Shown: one piece after another, positions 25,050-34,530 of the stretch
How the letters are laid out: the number at the start of each line of letters is the position of its first letter
Numbering within the stretch: the stretch's first letter is position 1
Origin: DTU064 sp045588245
GTDB lineage: Bacteria; Bacillota; Clostridia; Oscillospirales; CAG-272
DNA length: 64,000 nucleotides
Reading direction: 5' to 3'
Assembly (NCBI GenBank): GCA_045588245.1
Contig: JAZNDW010000012.1
Coordinates: forward strand, 62,001 to 126,000
Notes under the pieces: generated by a model
Seen by the model: only the letters and a program-made list of their open reading frames with translations
The model's database searches: none
Told to the model about the DNA's origin: nothing
Program-made: the position numbers and the translations under genes

Positions 25050-25931
25050 ATGAACAAAAGAGATGCAAGCTATGAAACGGAAGCTCGACGGGACAGCAAC
25101 GATTTTAAGTTTTTCCTCTACCGTATGCCCGACGATGCCGTTGATATTCAGCAGGTGGCGCCGCATTGGCACAGCGAATTTGAAATATTGTATTCCGAAG
25201 CTGAGGGCGAGCTCTGTGTAAATGATAAAGAATACGAAATCAAGCCGGGCAGTCTGTTTTTTGTAAACCCAAGAGCGGTTCACCGCACGTACAGAAAAAC
25301 ACACGGACTTATGGCGCATATCGTTTTCGATCTTAATTTACTGAAAACGGTTAAACTTGACAATCCTTGCAATAAACTGATTGATGATGTGATAGAACAA
25401 AACCGAAAGTTCAAGGAAAAGGTAGATATTGATTCGCAACTTTATTGCGAGCTATTACCAATAATTAAAAAAATAAACGTATATATCGAGAAAACGGTAT
25501 CGTACGGATATGAAAGCTGCGAGGTAACTTCGCTGTTGTTTGCTGTTTTGGCGGCAGCTATGAAAGCGCATCATTTTGAGATCCTGAACGAATATAACCT
25601 TTACGGAATGCATTACGTTACCGATACGATGAGCTACATCGACGAACATTATCACGAAAATCTGACGGTATCGGAGCTTGCCAAAAACGTAAGCGTATCA
25701 CCGACCTATCTATATCGCCTGTTCCACGATTACGTCGGGGCAACACCTATAAATTATATCAATTCAATCAGGCTGAGAGCGGCATACCGTCTGCTTGAGA
25801 GCGGACATAACGTTACTGAGACGGCAATGGCTGTAGGAATTCCGAACGTCAGCTATTTTATCAAGCTTTTTAAGATGGCAACCGGAGAAACTCCGTTAAT
25901 GTGGCAGAAGAAAAAAGGGGTGAGCAAATGA
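25050..25931 (+). CDS. AraC-family transcriptional regulator with cupin sensor domain
   Basis: A 293-residue regulator. The N-terminal half is a cupin-like ligand-binding domain (PHWHSEFEILYSEAEGEL, then KPGSLFFVNPRAVH). The C-terminal 100 residues carry two helix-turn-helix units: HENLTVSELAKNVSVSPTYLYRLFH and the later GHNVTETAMAVGIPNVSYF with the family IKLFKMATGETP. AraC regulators of this type activate adjacent sugar-use genes on ligand binding. It overlaps the GH31 gene by 4 bp, so it likely controls that gene and the solute-binding protein. Confidence 0.92.
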   Translation: MNKRDASYETEARRDSNDFKFFLYRMPDDAVDIQQVAPHWHSEFEILYSEAEGELCVNDKEYEIKPGSLFFVNPRAVHRTYRKTHGLMAHIVFDLNLLKTVKLDNPCNKLIDDVIEQNRKFKEKVDIDSQLYCELLPIIKKINVYIEKTVSYGYESCEVTSLLFAVLAAAMKAHHFEILNEYNLYGMHYVTDTMSYIDEHYHENLTVSELAKNVSVSPTYLYRLFHDYVGATPINYINSIRLRAAYRLLESGHNVTETAMAVGIPNVSYFIKLFKMATGETPLMWQKKKGVSK

Positions 25932-28231
25932 AGTCTATATTTAAGTTTATCTGTAACGATCACTCGCTTAATATTCTTCTTTACGGGCCGGGAATTGCAC
26001 GTTTAACGTATGGATGCTTATATAGACCGACCTTGCCGAGTATGATCGTGACGGCACCTATGCCGGAAGACTGCCCGGGATATGCCGAGAATCATGAAAC
26101 CGACACCGAATATATAATTTCGACCGAAAAAATACGTATATGCGTCAATAAATCAACACTCGAAGTCCGATTCTTAAAGGTCGACGGGGAACTGTTATCG
26201 CATGAATACGAACGAACGGTCGAGCCGTATGAAGTTTACCGCAATATAGGCGGCGAAGTTGAATACAGACATACCGTTGACGGTGTCCGTGCGTCAAGAC
26301 ACGGCGGGGAAAAGATATTTATGGGTATTGCAAACCACGCAAGACTGACGCTTGATTTCACGGAGGACGAAACGCTCTTCGGACTCGGAAGCCACGAGGA
26401 AGGATATTCGGACATTAAAGGGAATTTTATCCCGCTGTATCATGAAAATATGCGTATAGCCGTGCCGTATTTCGTATCAAGCAAGGGCTATGCATATCTG
26501 TTTGACTGTACCTCGATGATGACCTTTGACGCGACCGATGAAAAACACGGAAAAGTGTATTTCGACTCAGTGGATGCGATAGATTATTATTTCATCTACG
26601 GCGAAAGCTTTGACGGTGTCTGCCGCGAGTACAGATATCTGACAGGTTCAACACCGATGCTTCCTCGCTGGGCGTGCGGTTATATTCAATCTAAAGAAAA
26701 GTATAATTCGCAAGACGAGATCGTATCGGTTGCGAAGAAATACCGTGAGCTTAAAATCCCGTTTGATGCTATTATTCAGGACTGGATGTATTGGCGCGGA
26801 GGTCTTTGGGGAAACAAACATTTTGATCCCGTTCGCTACCCTGATCCGAAAGCTATGGCTGATCACATACACGAGCTGAATGCACGGATAATGATCTCTA
26901 TCTGGCCTAATATTAGCGGAGAAGAAGCGGAAGACAGGATCGAATTTGCCAATGCAGGAAAGCTTCTGCCTGACGGCTCGGTATACGATGCGTTTGACAG
27001 CGAAGCAAGAGAAATCTATTGGCGTCAGGCGTATGACGGGCTGTTTAAGTACGGCATCGACGGTTGGTGGTGCGATTCCTCCGAGCCGTATGATGCTGTG
27101 TGGCACGGCAAAGAGCGTCCGCCGCTCCCCGAGCGTATGAAACGCTCAGTCGGAGAGTTCAAAAAGTACATTGATGATAAAAAGATCAATGCATACTCAC
27201 TGATGCACTCGCTCGGAATGTATGAAAATCAGCGAAAATGCTCCGACAAACGAATGATAAATCTCACCCGTTCGGGATACTCAGGACAGCACAGATACGG
27301 AACGGTCGTATGGTCGGGAGACATCAGTGCAACTTGGGAAGCACTTCGCCGTCAGATACATATCGCACAAAATTATATAAGCTGCGGAGAAGCATACTGG
27401 AACACTGATATCGGTGGATTTTTCGTCAAAGACGGATACGAGTGGTTCAGAAAAGGTGACTATAACGGTGGATTCAACGATCTCGGTTACCGCGAACTTT
27501 ACACGCGCTGGATGCAGTTTGCCTGCTTTTCGCCGATGTTCCGTTCTCACGGAACGGATACACCGCGTGAGGTGTGGCGTTTTGGTGAAAGAGGCGAAAT
27601 GTTCCGCGACGCAATCGAGGAATCGATAAGATTAAGATACGAGCTTTTACCTTATTTTTATTCGATCAATGCCGCCGTTACGTTTGACGGAGTGATGCCG
27701 ATAACACCGCTTGCACTTATGTATCCTTCCGACAGAGAAGCACATCATGTGAAAAACGAGTATATGTACGGTCACGAGTTTCTCGTATGCCCGATCACAG
27801 AGCCGATGTATTATAACAGCGATTCTCTGCCGATCGAGTGCGAAGATAAAACGGTTTGTGTTTATCTGCCCGATGGCGGCTGGTATGACTATTATACCGA
27901 AGCTTATTATGAAGGCGGAAAATATTACCATATAGAATGTGACATCAACAGAATCCCGCTGTTTGTCCGCGCAGGTTCGATTATTCCTACCGTAGCTCGG
28001 ATAGAGCATACAGGAGAGCTTGACGGCATGCCGTTTGAAGTTCGTGTATACACGGGAAATGACGGCGAATTCTCGGTTTACGATGACCGAGGCGACGGTT
28101 ACGGATACGAAAACGGCGAATATACGTCGGTAAAGGTCATATATGACAGCAAAACCGACGATATCCGCGAAGAATGTCATACATCAGAACTGTACCGTCA
28201 TGAAATGACGTACAGAAAAATAAAGCATTAA
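25928..28231 (+). CDS. Glycoside hydrolase family 31 (alpha-xylosidase/alpha-glucosidase type)
   Basis: A 767-residue retaining alpha-glycosidase. The catalytic nucleophile is Asp383 in GIDGWWCDSSEP, the WWxDxxEP form seen in alpha-xylosidase-like GH31 enzymes. FGLGSHEEGYSDIKG and the segment VVWSGDISATWEALRRQI, with its acid/base region, are further signatures, and beta-sandwich domains follow. No signal peptide is present, so it acts on imported oligosaccharides. The chosen ATG overlaps the araC stop (ATGA); an upstream in-frame ATG at 25901 lies within the regulator gene. The exact substrate is inferred only to subfamily level. Confidence 0.9.
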   Translation: MKSIFKFICNDHSLNILLYGPGIARLTYGCLYRPTLPSMIVTAPMPEDCPGYAENHETDTEYIISTEKIRICVNKSTLEVRFLKVDGELLSHEYERTVEPYEVYRNIGGEVEYRHTVDGVRASRHGGEKIFMGIANHARLTLDFTEDETLFGLGSHEEGYSDIKGNFIPLYHENMRIAVPYFVSSKGYAYLFDCTSMMTFDATDEKHGKVYFDSVDAIDYYFIYGESFDGVCREYRYLTGSTPMLPRWACGYIQSKEKYNSQDEIVSVAKKYRELKIPFDAIIQDWMYWRGGLWGNKHFDPVRYPDPKAMADHIHELNARIMISIWPNISGEEAEDRIEFANAGKLLPDGSVYDAFDSEAREIYWRQAYDGLFKYGIDGWWCDSSEPYDAVWHGKERPPLPERMKRSVGEFKKYIDDKKINAYSLMHSLGMYENQRKCSDKRMINLTRSGYSGQHRYGTVVWSGDISATWEALRRQIHIAQNYISCGEAYWNTDIGGFFVKDGYEWFRKGDYNGGFNDLGYRELYTRWMQFACFSPMFRSHGTDTPREVWRFGERGEMFRDAIEESIRLRYELLPYFYSINAAVTFDGVMPITPLALMYPSDREAHHVKNEYMYGHEFLVCPITEPMYYNSDSLPIECEDKTVCVYLPDGGWYDYYTEAYYEGGKYYHIECDINRIPLFVRAGSIIPTVARIEHTGELDGMPFEVRVYTGNDGEFSVYDDRGDGYGYENGEYTSVKVIYDSKTDDIREECHTSELYRHEMTYRKIKH

Positions 28232-28276
28232 TCAAATAAATAATGCCGCTGTTGACGGCGGCGGAGAGGAAAACAA

Positions 28277-29734
28277 ATGAATAACAGAAATAGCTTGTCG
28301 CTTATTTCGCTTTTGCTTGCGATTCTGATGCTTATGTCGACGCTGTTGATTTCTTGTAACGACATCCCCGACACACCAAGCGACAACACGGGCAACGAAA
28401 GCGGCTCTGATACAGAAAACAATTTACAGGATAACGTTCCGGCTATGGATCTTGACGGGATGGAATTCAATCTGCTCACCTTTGAGCAGGGATTTGCCGA
28501 CATGGTTCATGTTTTTGATGAACCGTCAGACGATCCTGTCGACTATGCGAAATACAGAACCATAACAGAAATTGAAAGCCGCTTCGACGTTGACATCGTT
28601 GAATACATTGAGTCTGATTCCTATGTAAATACGACCTACAGATCAATGATTCAAACGGGAGCGGATGATTACGATATCGTGTTTGCGTATGACCTTTACG
28701 CACATTATTTCGCTGAAGAAAACGCTATATACGATTACGACAGCCTTGGATACGTTGATCTTGAGAAGGGCTATTGGGATCAGTGCCTGCTTGATTACAC
28801 GACAGTAGGCGGTAAAGTTTACTACGCATACGGAACATACGATTTTACATATTACGATCTGACGCATTGTCTTGTATTCAATAAGGATCTTATAGCAACT
28901 CTCGGCTGTGAAAATCCTTATGACCTTGTAAACAGCGGCGCTTGGACGATGGACAAGATGTACGAGCTGTGCCAGACCGCCACGATGGAGGTCAACGGCG
29001 ACGGTCAAATGACAGAAGCTGACCGATTCGGATTTTTGGCTTCGGGCAAGCAGATTCTTCCAAACTTCTGGATATCCGGCGGAACGACTTCCGTTAAGCT
29101 CGACAAAGATAATCTTCCCAAAGTCAATATTTCCGGTAACGAGCAGCTTGCGAATATAATCGATAAATGCTTTGAAATGTTCTGGGATGGCGGCGTATGG
29201 TGTGAATATACGGGAGATGCCAATCAGCCGGATAATCAGGCAACGATGTTCAAAACAAATAAAGGTTTGTTTGCAGATTACACTTTCTATTTTTTAAGTC
29301 AGCTTCGTGACTGTGACGCAGAATTCGGAATCCTTCCTTTCCCGAAATATGACTCCGATCAGACGGAATATTATTCACGTGTTGAGGCAGGCTCGCTTGT
29401 TGCTGTCGTTCCGATAACAAACGATGATCCTTTGACGGTAGGTGCAATTCTTGAGGCAATGGCGTCCACGGGATATGATGAGATCTTACCCGCATATTAC
29501 GAAAGCGTACTGAAACGTAAGATCTCGCGCGATGAAGAATCGCAGGGAATGCTTGATCTGATATTTGAAACCAGAGTATACGATCTTGGCGATACGTGGT
29601 ACTGTGATCAGATCCGCGACGGCTTGTTCAAGAAGATGTGGAATGACCGTCAGAACAGACTTAGTTCAATGTACGCAGCGTACAAGAAAATGATTGACAA
29701 CACGATTGAAGAAACGATCAAAGCATACAGCTAA
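28277..29734 (+). CDS. Extracellular solute-binding lipoprotein (ABC sugar-binding type)
   Basis: A 485-residue protein with a lipoprotein signal ending at LLISC. The rest has the layout of family 1-type solute-binding proteins: DLTHCLVFNKDLIATLG, then GAWTMDKMYELCQTATMEVNGDG and FGILPFPKYDSDQTEYYS near the hinge. It would capture an oligosaccharide outside the cell and pass it to an ABC permease. No permease or ATPase gene accompanies it. It follows GH31 by 45 bp with its own GAGAGGA, so it is in the AraC-controlled unit. Confidence 0.85.
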   Translation: MNNRNSLSLISLLLAILMLMSTLLISCNDIPDTPSDNTGNESGSDTENNLQDNVPAMDLDGMEFNLLTFEQGFADMVHVFDEPSDDPVDYAKYRTITEIESRFDVDIVEYIESDSYVNTTYRSMIQTGADDYDIVFAYDLYAHYFAEENAIYDYDSLGYVDLEKGYWDQCLLDYTTVGGKVYYAYGTYDFTYYDLTHCLVFNKDLIATLGCENPYDLVNSGAWTMDKMYELCQTATMEVNGDGQMTEADRFGFLASGKQILPNFWISGGTTSVKLDKDNLPKVNISGNEQLANIIDKCFEMFWDGGVWCEYTGDANQPDNQATMFKTNKGLFADYTFYFLSQLRDCDAEFGILPFPKYDSDQTEYYSRVEAGSLVAVVPITNDDPLTVGAILEAMASTGYDEILPAYYESVLKRKISRDEESQGMLDLIFETRVYDLGDTWYCDQIRDGLFKKMWNDRQNRLSSMYAAYKKMIDNTIEETIKAYS

Positions 29735-29747
29735 GCGATAAGATAAT

Positions 29748-29784
29748 AAAAAAATGAGGCTTTACAATAAGCCTCATTTTTTTT
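29748..29784. terminator. Bidirectional terminator after the solute-binding protein
   Basis: AAAATGAGGCTT/AAGCCTCATTTT stem with a 6-nt loop, flanked by an A run and a T run, between convergent genes. Confidence 0.88.
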
Positions 29785-29794
29785 GTTTTGCAAT

Positions 29795-31543
29795 TTATAT
29801 TTTATATTTTTCGCTGTATTCACCGTAACTTTCGCTGAAGTGCTTGTTACCGTGTTTAACAGTGTTGAGGTATTGGTGCGTGTCAAACGAGCTGTGTGCG
29901 ATCTCAATAACCGAAACGGCGATATTCGAACAATGGTCGGAAACGCGCGCGTAGTTATTAAGCAGATCGGAAAGAATGAATCCGAGCTCAATTGAGCATT
30001 CCTTTGACTGCAGACGTTTTATATGACGGGATTTAACGGAAGTTACGAGGAAGTCAATAACCTGTTCAAGCGGTTCAACAGAAACTGCATGCTCAGGAGA
30101 ATTTTTAAGGTACGCTTCATTGGTAATATCAATAATTTCCTTCAGTGCCGCATTTAATACGTTGATCTCTTCGGTTGCCGCAGCAGAGAAGGTAAGCTTC
30201 TTTTCGTAAAGCTCTTTTGAAACGCGCATAATATTTACAGCGTGGTCACCGAGACGTTCAAAATCGCCGATGGTGTGAAGCATCTTTGATACACGAAGCG
30301 AGTCGGTGTCGGAAAGCTGTTCGGATGAAAGTCTGACAAGTGCCGTTCCAAGCTTGTCCTCGTAAATGTCGAGCGTATCTTCATTCTTGAGTATAGATTC
30401 TTCAAGGTCTTTGCTGTATGCGCCGATAGAAGAGATAGCATCGTGGAGGGTCTTCCAAACGATCTGTGCCATCTGCTGTGTGATGGAGTCACATTCATTG
30501 ATGGCGATAGAGGGAGTTGCAAGAATACGTTCGTCGATGAGCTCTGTTTTCTGGTCTTCGTCGTTTTTACTGTCGCGGAGAATGGCATTAGCTACTTTAA
30601 CGAGAAGATTAGAGAAGGGAATCAAAAGAATAGTAGTTACAACGTTGAATATCGTATGGAACAGGGCAATTCCCGTTTCGCCAATTACCTTGCTGAGGAA
30701 GGGGATCTCGAAAAAGTGTATGCCTATAAGATAAACGGAAAGGAAAATTATCGTACCGATGGTGTTGAACAGAATGTGTATTACGGCAACTTTCTTTGCG
30801 TTTTTGTTAACGCCGATACTAGAAATAAGAGAAGTGATACACGTACCGATATTCTGACCCATGATGATTGGGAGTGCCATTGCGTATGTAATCTCACCTG
30901 TAGCGGCAAGCGCAAGCAAAATGCCGATTGAAGCGGAGGAAGCCTGAATGATCGCTGTGAAAATAGCACCCGTTGCAACGCCGAGAAGCGGATTTTTGAA
31001 AGCCAAAAGCAGATTGGTAAATGCAGGAGTTCCCGCAAGACCTGAAACGGAACCGCTCATAAGCTTCATGCCGTACATCAGAATTGCGAAGCCGACAAAA
31101 ACTGCACCGATGTCGCGTTTTTTAGTATTCTTTGATGCCATGATCATGAGAATACCGACAAGTGCAAAGATAAGCGAAAAGTTTTCGGGCTTCAGAAGCT
31201 TCAAAAAGACATTATCAGTTTCAAGTCCGACAAGAGTGAGAAGCCAAACGGTGAGTGTTGTACCGATGTTGGAGCCCATAATGACGCCGACTGTTTGTCC
31301 GATGTGCATAATGCCGGAGTTTACGAGACCGACGAGCATAACGGTTACGGCAGATGAGGACTGAATTGCAATGGTAATACCTGCGCCGAGGAAGAGGCTC
31401 AAAATCCTGCTTGATGTTGCTCCCTTGAGCATTTGCTGAAGACGTCCGCCCGCCATTCTTTCAAGACCGCCTGACATAACGTTCATGCCGTAAAGGAAGA
31501 ATGCAAGACCGCCCGCAAGCTGAATAAAGCTGAATAAATCCAT
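29795..31543 (-). CDS. Na/Pi cotransporter family protein with C-terminal PhoU-like domain
   Basis: A 582-residue inorganic phosphate transporter. The membrane domain (residues 1 to about 330) has the two QSSSA-type repeats of the NptA/PNaS family: GAGITIAIQSSSAVTVMLVG and FTAIIQASSASIGILLALA. The C-terminal 230 residues resemble PhoU helical bundles (DFERLGDHAVNIMRVSKE, RVSDHCSNIAVSVIE), which usually sense or limit phosphate uptake. It is divergent from a PhoP/PhoR-like pair with shared repeats in between, which supports phosphate control. AAAGGA precedes the ATG. Confidence 0.92.
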   Translation of the reverse strand: MDLFSFIQLAGGLAFFLYGMNVMSGGLERMAGGRLQQMLKGATSSRILSLFLGAGITIAIQSSSAVTVMLVGLVNSGIMHIGQTVGVIMGSNIGTTLTVWLLTLVGLETDNVFLKLLKPENFSLIFALVGILMIMASKNTKKRDIGAVFVGFAILMYGMKLMSGSVSGLAGTPAFTNLLLAFKNPLLGVATGAIFTAIIQASSASIGILLALAATGEITYAMALPIIMGQNIGTCITSLISSIGVNKNAKKVAVIHILFNTIGTIIFLSVYLIGIHFFEIPFLSKVIGETGIALFHTIFNVVTTILLIPFSNLLVKVANAILRDSKNDEDQKTELIDERILATPSIAINECDSITQQMAQIVWKTLHDAISSIGAYSKDLEESILKNEDTLDIYEDKLGTALVRLSSEQLSDTDSLRVSKMLHTIGDFERLGDHAVNIMRVSKELYEKKLTFSAAATEEINVLNAALKEIIDITNEAYLKNSPEHAVSVEPLEQVIDFLVTSVKSRHIKRLQSKECSIELGFILSDLLNNYARVSDHCSNIAVSVIEIAHSSFDTHQYLNTVKHGNKHFSESYGEYSEKYKI

Positions 31544-31599
31544 AGGGTGATTGTCCTTTCTCGGATGTTAATGGATATAGTCAAAGTATATAGTATTTG

Positions 31600-31640
31600 T
31601 GTAAAGTAAACCCCTACCGTACAGTAAAATAAATGTAAAA
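31600..31640. promoter_or_regulatory. Candidate PhoP/PhoB-type direct-repeat box
   Basis: Minus-strand hexamers TTTACA (31639-31634) and TTTACT (31628-31623) are exactly 11 bp apart, with a further TTTACT/TTTACA pair at 31610-31600. A TATACT-like -10 lies just beyond at 31590-31585 and no good -35 is seen. This is the layout of Pho-activated promoters (TT(A/T)ACA, 11-bp period), here facing the phosphate transporter. Confidence 0.55.
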
Positions 31641-31653
31641 TAAACTATATATA

Positions 31654-31671
31654 TGTAAAATTAATTTTACA
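31654..31671. promoter_or_regulatory. Perfect 18-bp palindrome in the divergent region
   Basis: TGTAAAATTAATTTTACA is fully self-complementary. It lies between the repeat box and the promoter of the response-regulator gene. It may be part of the same regulator site or a separate operator. Confidence 0.45.
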
Positions 31672-31712
31672 TAACAAAAGCAGACCGATAATAGAGCAAA
31701 TACAGATAACGC

Positions 31713-31742
31713 TTGAAATAAAAGCATACGGTGTGATATAAT
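31713..31742 (+). promoter_or_regulatory. Promoter of the two-component operon
   Basis: TTGAAA at 31713-31718 and TATAAT at 31737-31742, spacer 18 bp. Transcription would begin near 31750, which rules out the in-frame ATG at 31747 as a start. Confidence 0.7.
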
Positions 31743-31776
31743 AATTATGAATAATAATTTCAAAAAAGGATTAACT

Positions 31777-32457
31777 ATGATTTATATCGTTGAAGATGAT
31801 AAAAGCATACGTGATATAGTAGTCTACGCGATTGAAAGCGTAGGATATACGGCGAAGGGCTTTGAGAAACCGTCTGATTTTTTTGCGGCTGTTGATACAG
31901 AGGTCCCCGAACTCGTACTGCTTGATATAATGCTTCCTGAAATGGACGGACTTGCTGTGCTGTCGCGTCTTCGTGAATCTACAGTAACGAAACTTTTGCC
32001 GATCATTATCATGACGGCAAAAGGAACCGAATACGATAAGGTCGTCGGTCTTGACCTGGGCGCTGACGACTACATAACGAAGCCTTTTGGAATGATGGAG
32101 CTTATCTCTCGCATAAAGGCGCTTTTACGCCGAGTCGAAAGAGGTGCTAAGGGGGCTGAATACATTGTCGGATCACTCACTGTTTCAGAGATCGGTCATT
32201 CCGTTAAGGTCAACGGCGATACCGTTGTTCTCACGCTTAAAGAGTTTGAGCTACTTTGCCTGCTTTTGAAAAATCATAACAGAGTCCTCACCCGAGATAT
32301 GATCCACGATATGATCTGGGGATATTCGTTCGATGGCGAAAGCCGTACCGTCGACGTACATATCCGTACACTCCGTCAAAAGCTTGGGGAGGCAGGATCG
32401 CTGATTGAAACGATACGAGGCGTCGGATATAAGATCGGAGGCGATCTTCAAAAGTGA
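31777..32457 (+). CDS. OmpR/PhoB-family response regulator
   Basis: A 226-residue regulator with a receiver domain (Asp50 as phosphoacceptor in LVLLDIMLPEMDG, Lys102 in ITKPFG) and a C-terminal winged helix (LTLKEFELLCLLLKN, SRTVDVHIRTLRQKL, TIRGVGYKI). It is the DNA-binding partner of the kinase that follows with a 4-bp overlap. Facing a phosphate transporter suggests a PhoP-like role, although the sequence alone does not fix this. AAAGGA serves the ATG at 31777. Confidence 0.93.
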   Translation: MIYIVEDDKSIRDIVVYAIESVGYTAKGFEKPSDFFAAVDTEVPELVLLDIMLPEMDGLAVLSRLRESTVTKLLPIIIMTAKGTEYDKVVGLDLGADDYITKPFGMMELISRIKALLRRVERGAKGAEYIVGSLTVSEIGHSVKVNGDTVVLTLKEFELLCLLLKNHNRVLTRDMIHDMIWGYSFDGESRTVDVHIRTLRQKLGEAGSLIETIRGVGYKIGGDLQK

Positions 32458-33803
32458 AAAGCAAGATATTTTTAAGTATCTTTGCCGTGTCGATGGTCGT
32501 ATTCATCATGACTCTCGTTGTCGTGCTCAGCGTTTTGTACGATTATTATTCCGATAAATACACAGCGGAGCTTCGGGACGAAGCTATGTATCTTTCCACC
32601 GCAATTGAGATCGGTGGAACCGAAATATTCGATACGCTGCCGTATAAACTGTCGGGATACGTAACTCTGATCTCATCCGATGGTGACGTTATCTACAATA
32701 CGGATGAAAACGGTGACGGCACCGATATTGATTATCTTTCGCTTGAAGAATTTGCACTTGCAAAAGAGAACGGTATCGGCGAGAGTTCGCGTTATTCTAT
32801 CGAACACGGTCAGGAGCAGGCACACTGCGCTGTTCGTCTGTCAAACGGCAATATTGTGCGAGTGTCGAGCTCTCAATATACGCTTATCACGTTGGTAATA
32901 GACCTTATAACACCCGTTGTGATGATATTCACCGTTGCTATCGTCCTGTCGCTTATACTCGCGTTTCGTATTTCGTCAAGTATCATCGACCCGATCAATA
33001 AGATCGACCTTGATGCGCCAGACGGAAGAGACGTTTATGACGAGCTGCGTCCGCTGCTCGATAAGATAAACGAGCAGAACCGTGAGATCGACAAGCAGAT
33101 CGAAGAGCTTCAAACAGAGCATAATAAGCAGAATGCACTGCGCCGTGAGTTCACGGCGAACGTTTCGCATGAACTGAAAACTCCGCTTACAACGATCTCA
33201 GCTGCTGCTGAGCTGATGTCGGCGGGGCTGGTCAAAGAGGTTGATATACCGCGATTCGCTGACACCATTTATACAGAAGCACAGCATTTGATAGTACTCG
33301 TTAATGATATTATGGAGCTTTCGCGTCTTGATGAAAACGCTATCCCCGAAAAGACGGCAGTTGATCTATACAGCGTTGCCGATACGACCGTTAGTCGCTT
33401 AGCAAAAGCGGCGTCACAAGCGTCCGTTACACTTAAACTTACAGGAGCGAGCACGCTTGTATCGGGAGTTGAAAAGGTTATCGGTGAGATCGTATATAAT
33501 CTTTGTGAAAACGCGATCAAGTATAATAAACCGGGCGGAAGCGTGACGGTGAGTGCCGGGGAGGATGACGGAGGTAAGTTTATTTCCGTTGCCGATACGG
33601 GAATCGGTATTCCCGATGAAGAAAAAACAAGAATATTCGAACGCTTTTACCGTGTTGACAAGAGTCATTCAAATGTTGTTGACGGCACAGGACTCGGACT
33701 CTCTATCGTTAAACACGGAGCGATGATACATAACGCCTCAATCGAGCTTCAGTCAGAGGTCGGCGTTGGTACAACGGTAAAAGTAACGTTCCCGAAATCA
33801 TAA
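32454..33803 (+). CDS. Sensor histidine kinase (PhoR-like)
   Basis: A 449-residue membrane kinase starting at a GTG that overlaps the regulator stop codon. Two membrane spans (about residues 5-27 and 143-168) enclose an extracytoplasmic sensor of about 110 residues. A HAMP-like linker and coiled segment lead to the dimerisation domain with the phospho-accepting His in FTANVSHELKTPLTT. The ATPase domain has NLCENAIKYN, DTGIGIPDEE and GTGLGLSIVK. It phosphorylates the upstream regulator. The genomic position suggests phosphate sensing. Confidence 0.93.
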   Translation: MKSKIFLSIFAVSMVVFIMTLVVVLSVLYDYYSDKYTAELRDEAMYLSTAIEIGGTEIFDTLPYKLSGYVTLISSDGDVIYNTDENGDGTDIDYLSLEEFALAKENGIGESSRYSIEHGQEQAHCAVRLSNGNIVRVSSSQYTLITLVIDLITPVVMIFTVAIVLSLILAFRISSSIIDPINKIDLDAPDGRDVYDELRPLLDKINEQNREIDKQIEELQTEHNKQNALRREFTANVSHELKTPLTTISAAAELMSAGLVKEVDIPRFADTIYTEAQHLIVLVNDIMELSRLDENAIPEKTAVDLYSVADTTVSRLAKAASQASVTLKLTGASTLVSGVEKVIGEIVYNLCENAIKYNKPGGSVTVSAGEDDGGKFISVADTGIGIPDEEKTRIFERFYRVDKSHSNVVDGTGLGLSIVKHGAMIHNASIELQSEVGVGTTVKVTFPKS

Positions 33804-33806
33804 AAC

Positions 33807-33840
33807 AAAAACGTCCCGACAAAGTATCGGGACGTTTTTT
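33807..33840. terminator. Bidirectional terminator
   Basis: AAAAACGTCCCGA/TCGGGACGTTTTT with a 7-nt loop, between the kinase gene and the convergent rpe. Confidence 0.9.
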
Positions 33841-33849
33841 ATCAATCTG

Positions 33850-34530
33850 TTATTCCTGTTCTTCGTCGGTATTGCCGTCGACTTTTGTTTTCAGCCGCCG
33901 CATAGCACCGACAATATCGTGCTCACCAAAAACGGCGCTTCCCATTACGATAACGTTCGCGCCTGCGGACGTTAATACATCAATGTTGTCATACGTGATT
34001 CCGCCGTCTACTTCGATCTTGTAATCAGGAAGTCCCAGCTTGTCCGTTTCTTTTCGTAAACGACGCACTTTTTCGATCGTTTCGGGCATGATCTTCTGTC
34101 CGCCGAAGCCCGGCTCAACCGTCATAACGAGAATCATATCTGCATTTTCGATGTAGGGTAAAACGGTATCAATAGGAGTTGACGGTTTGATCGCAAGGGA
34201 AGGCTTTGCTCCGCAAGCTTTGATCTTTGCCAACACTCTGTTCGGATCGTCAAGGCTTTCGATGTGAACGGTCAGGTAATCCGCACCCGATCGGCACGCT
34301 TCTTCAATATAGCGTTCGGGATCTATTATCATCAGGTGAACGTCGAGAGGGGCGCTGAACTGCGCACTCAAAGATTTGATAACGGGGAATCCGATACTGA
34401 TATTGGGAACGAATACTCCGTCCATGACGTCAACGTGGATCATGTCGGCACCGCCTGCGCGGGCAGCGGCAACCTGTTCTCCCAAAGCTGTGAAATTAGC
34501 GGCGAGTATCGATGGAGATATGTAAGTCAT
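33850..34530 (-). CDS. rpe: Ribulose-phosphate 3-epimerase
   Basis: Interconverts ribulose-5-phosphate and xylulose-5-phosphate in the pentose phosphate pathway. The TIM-barrel enzyme has the signatures ISPSILAANFTALG, MIHVDVMDGVFVPNISIG, VHLMIIDPERYI, MTVEPGFGGQK and IEVDGGI, which hold the metal-binding His and Asp residues. The 226-residue length is normal with a short acidic tail. GAGGT precedes the ATG. The 243 bp between rpe and ispF hold a possible minus-strand TATAAT (34671-34666) and small inverted repeats but no gene. Confidence 0.96.
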   Translation of the reverse strand: MTYISPSILAANFTALGEQVAAARAGGADMIHVDVMDGVFVPNISIGFPVIKSLSAQFSAPLDVHLMIIDPERYIEEACRSGADYLTVHIESLDDPNRVLAKIKACGAKPSLAIKPSTPIDTVLPYIENADMILVMTVEPGFGGQKIMPETIEKVRRLRKETDKLGLPDYKIEVDGGITYDNIDVLTSAGANVIVMGSAVFGEHDIVGAMRRLKTKVDGNTDEEQE

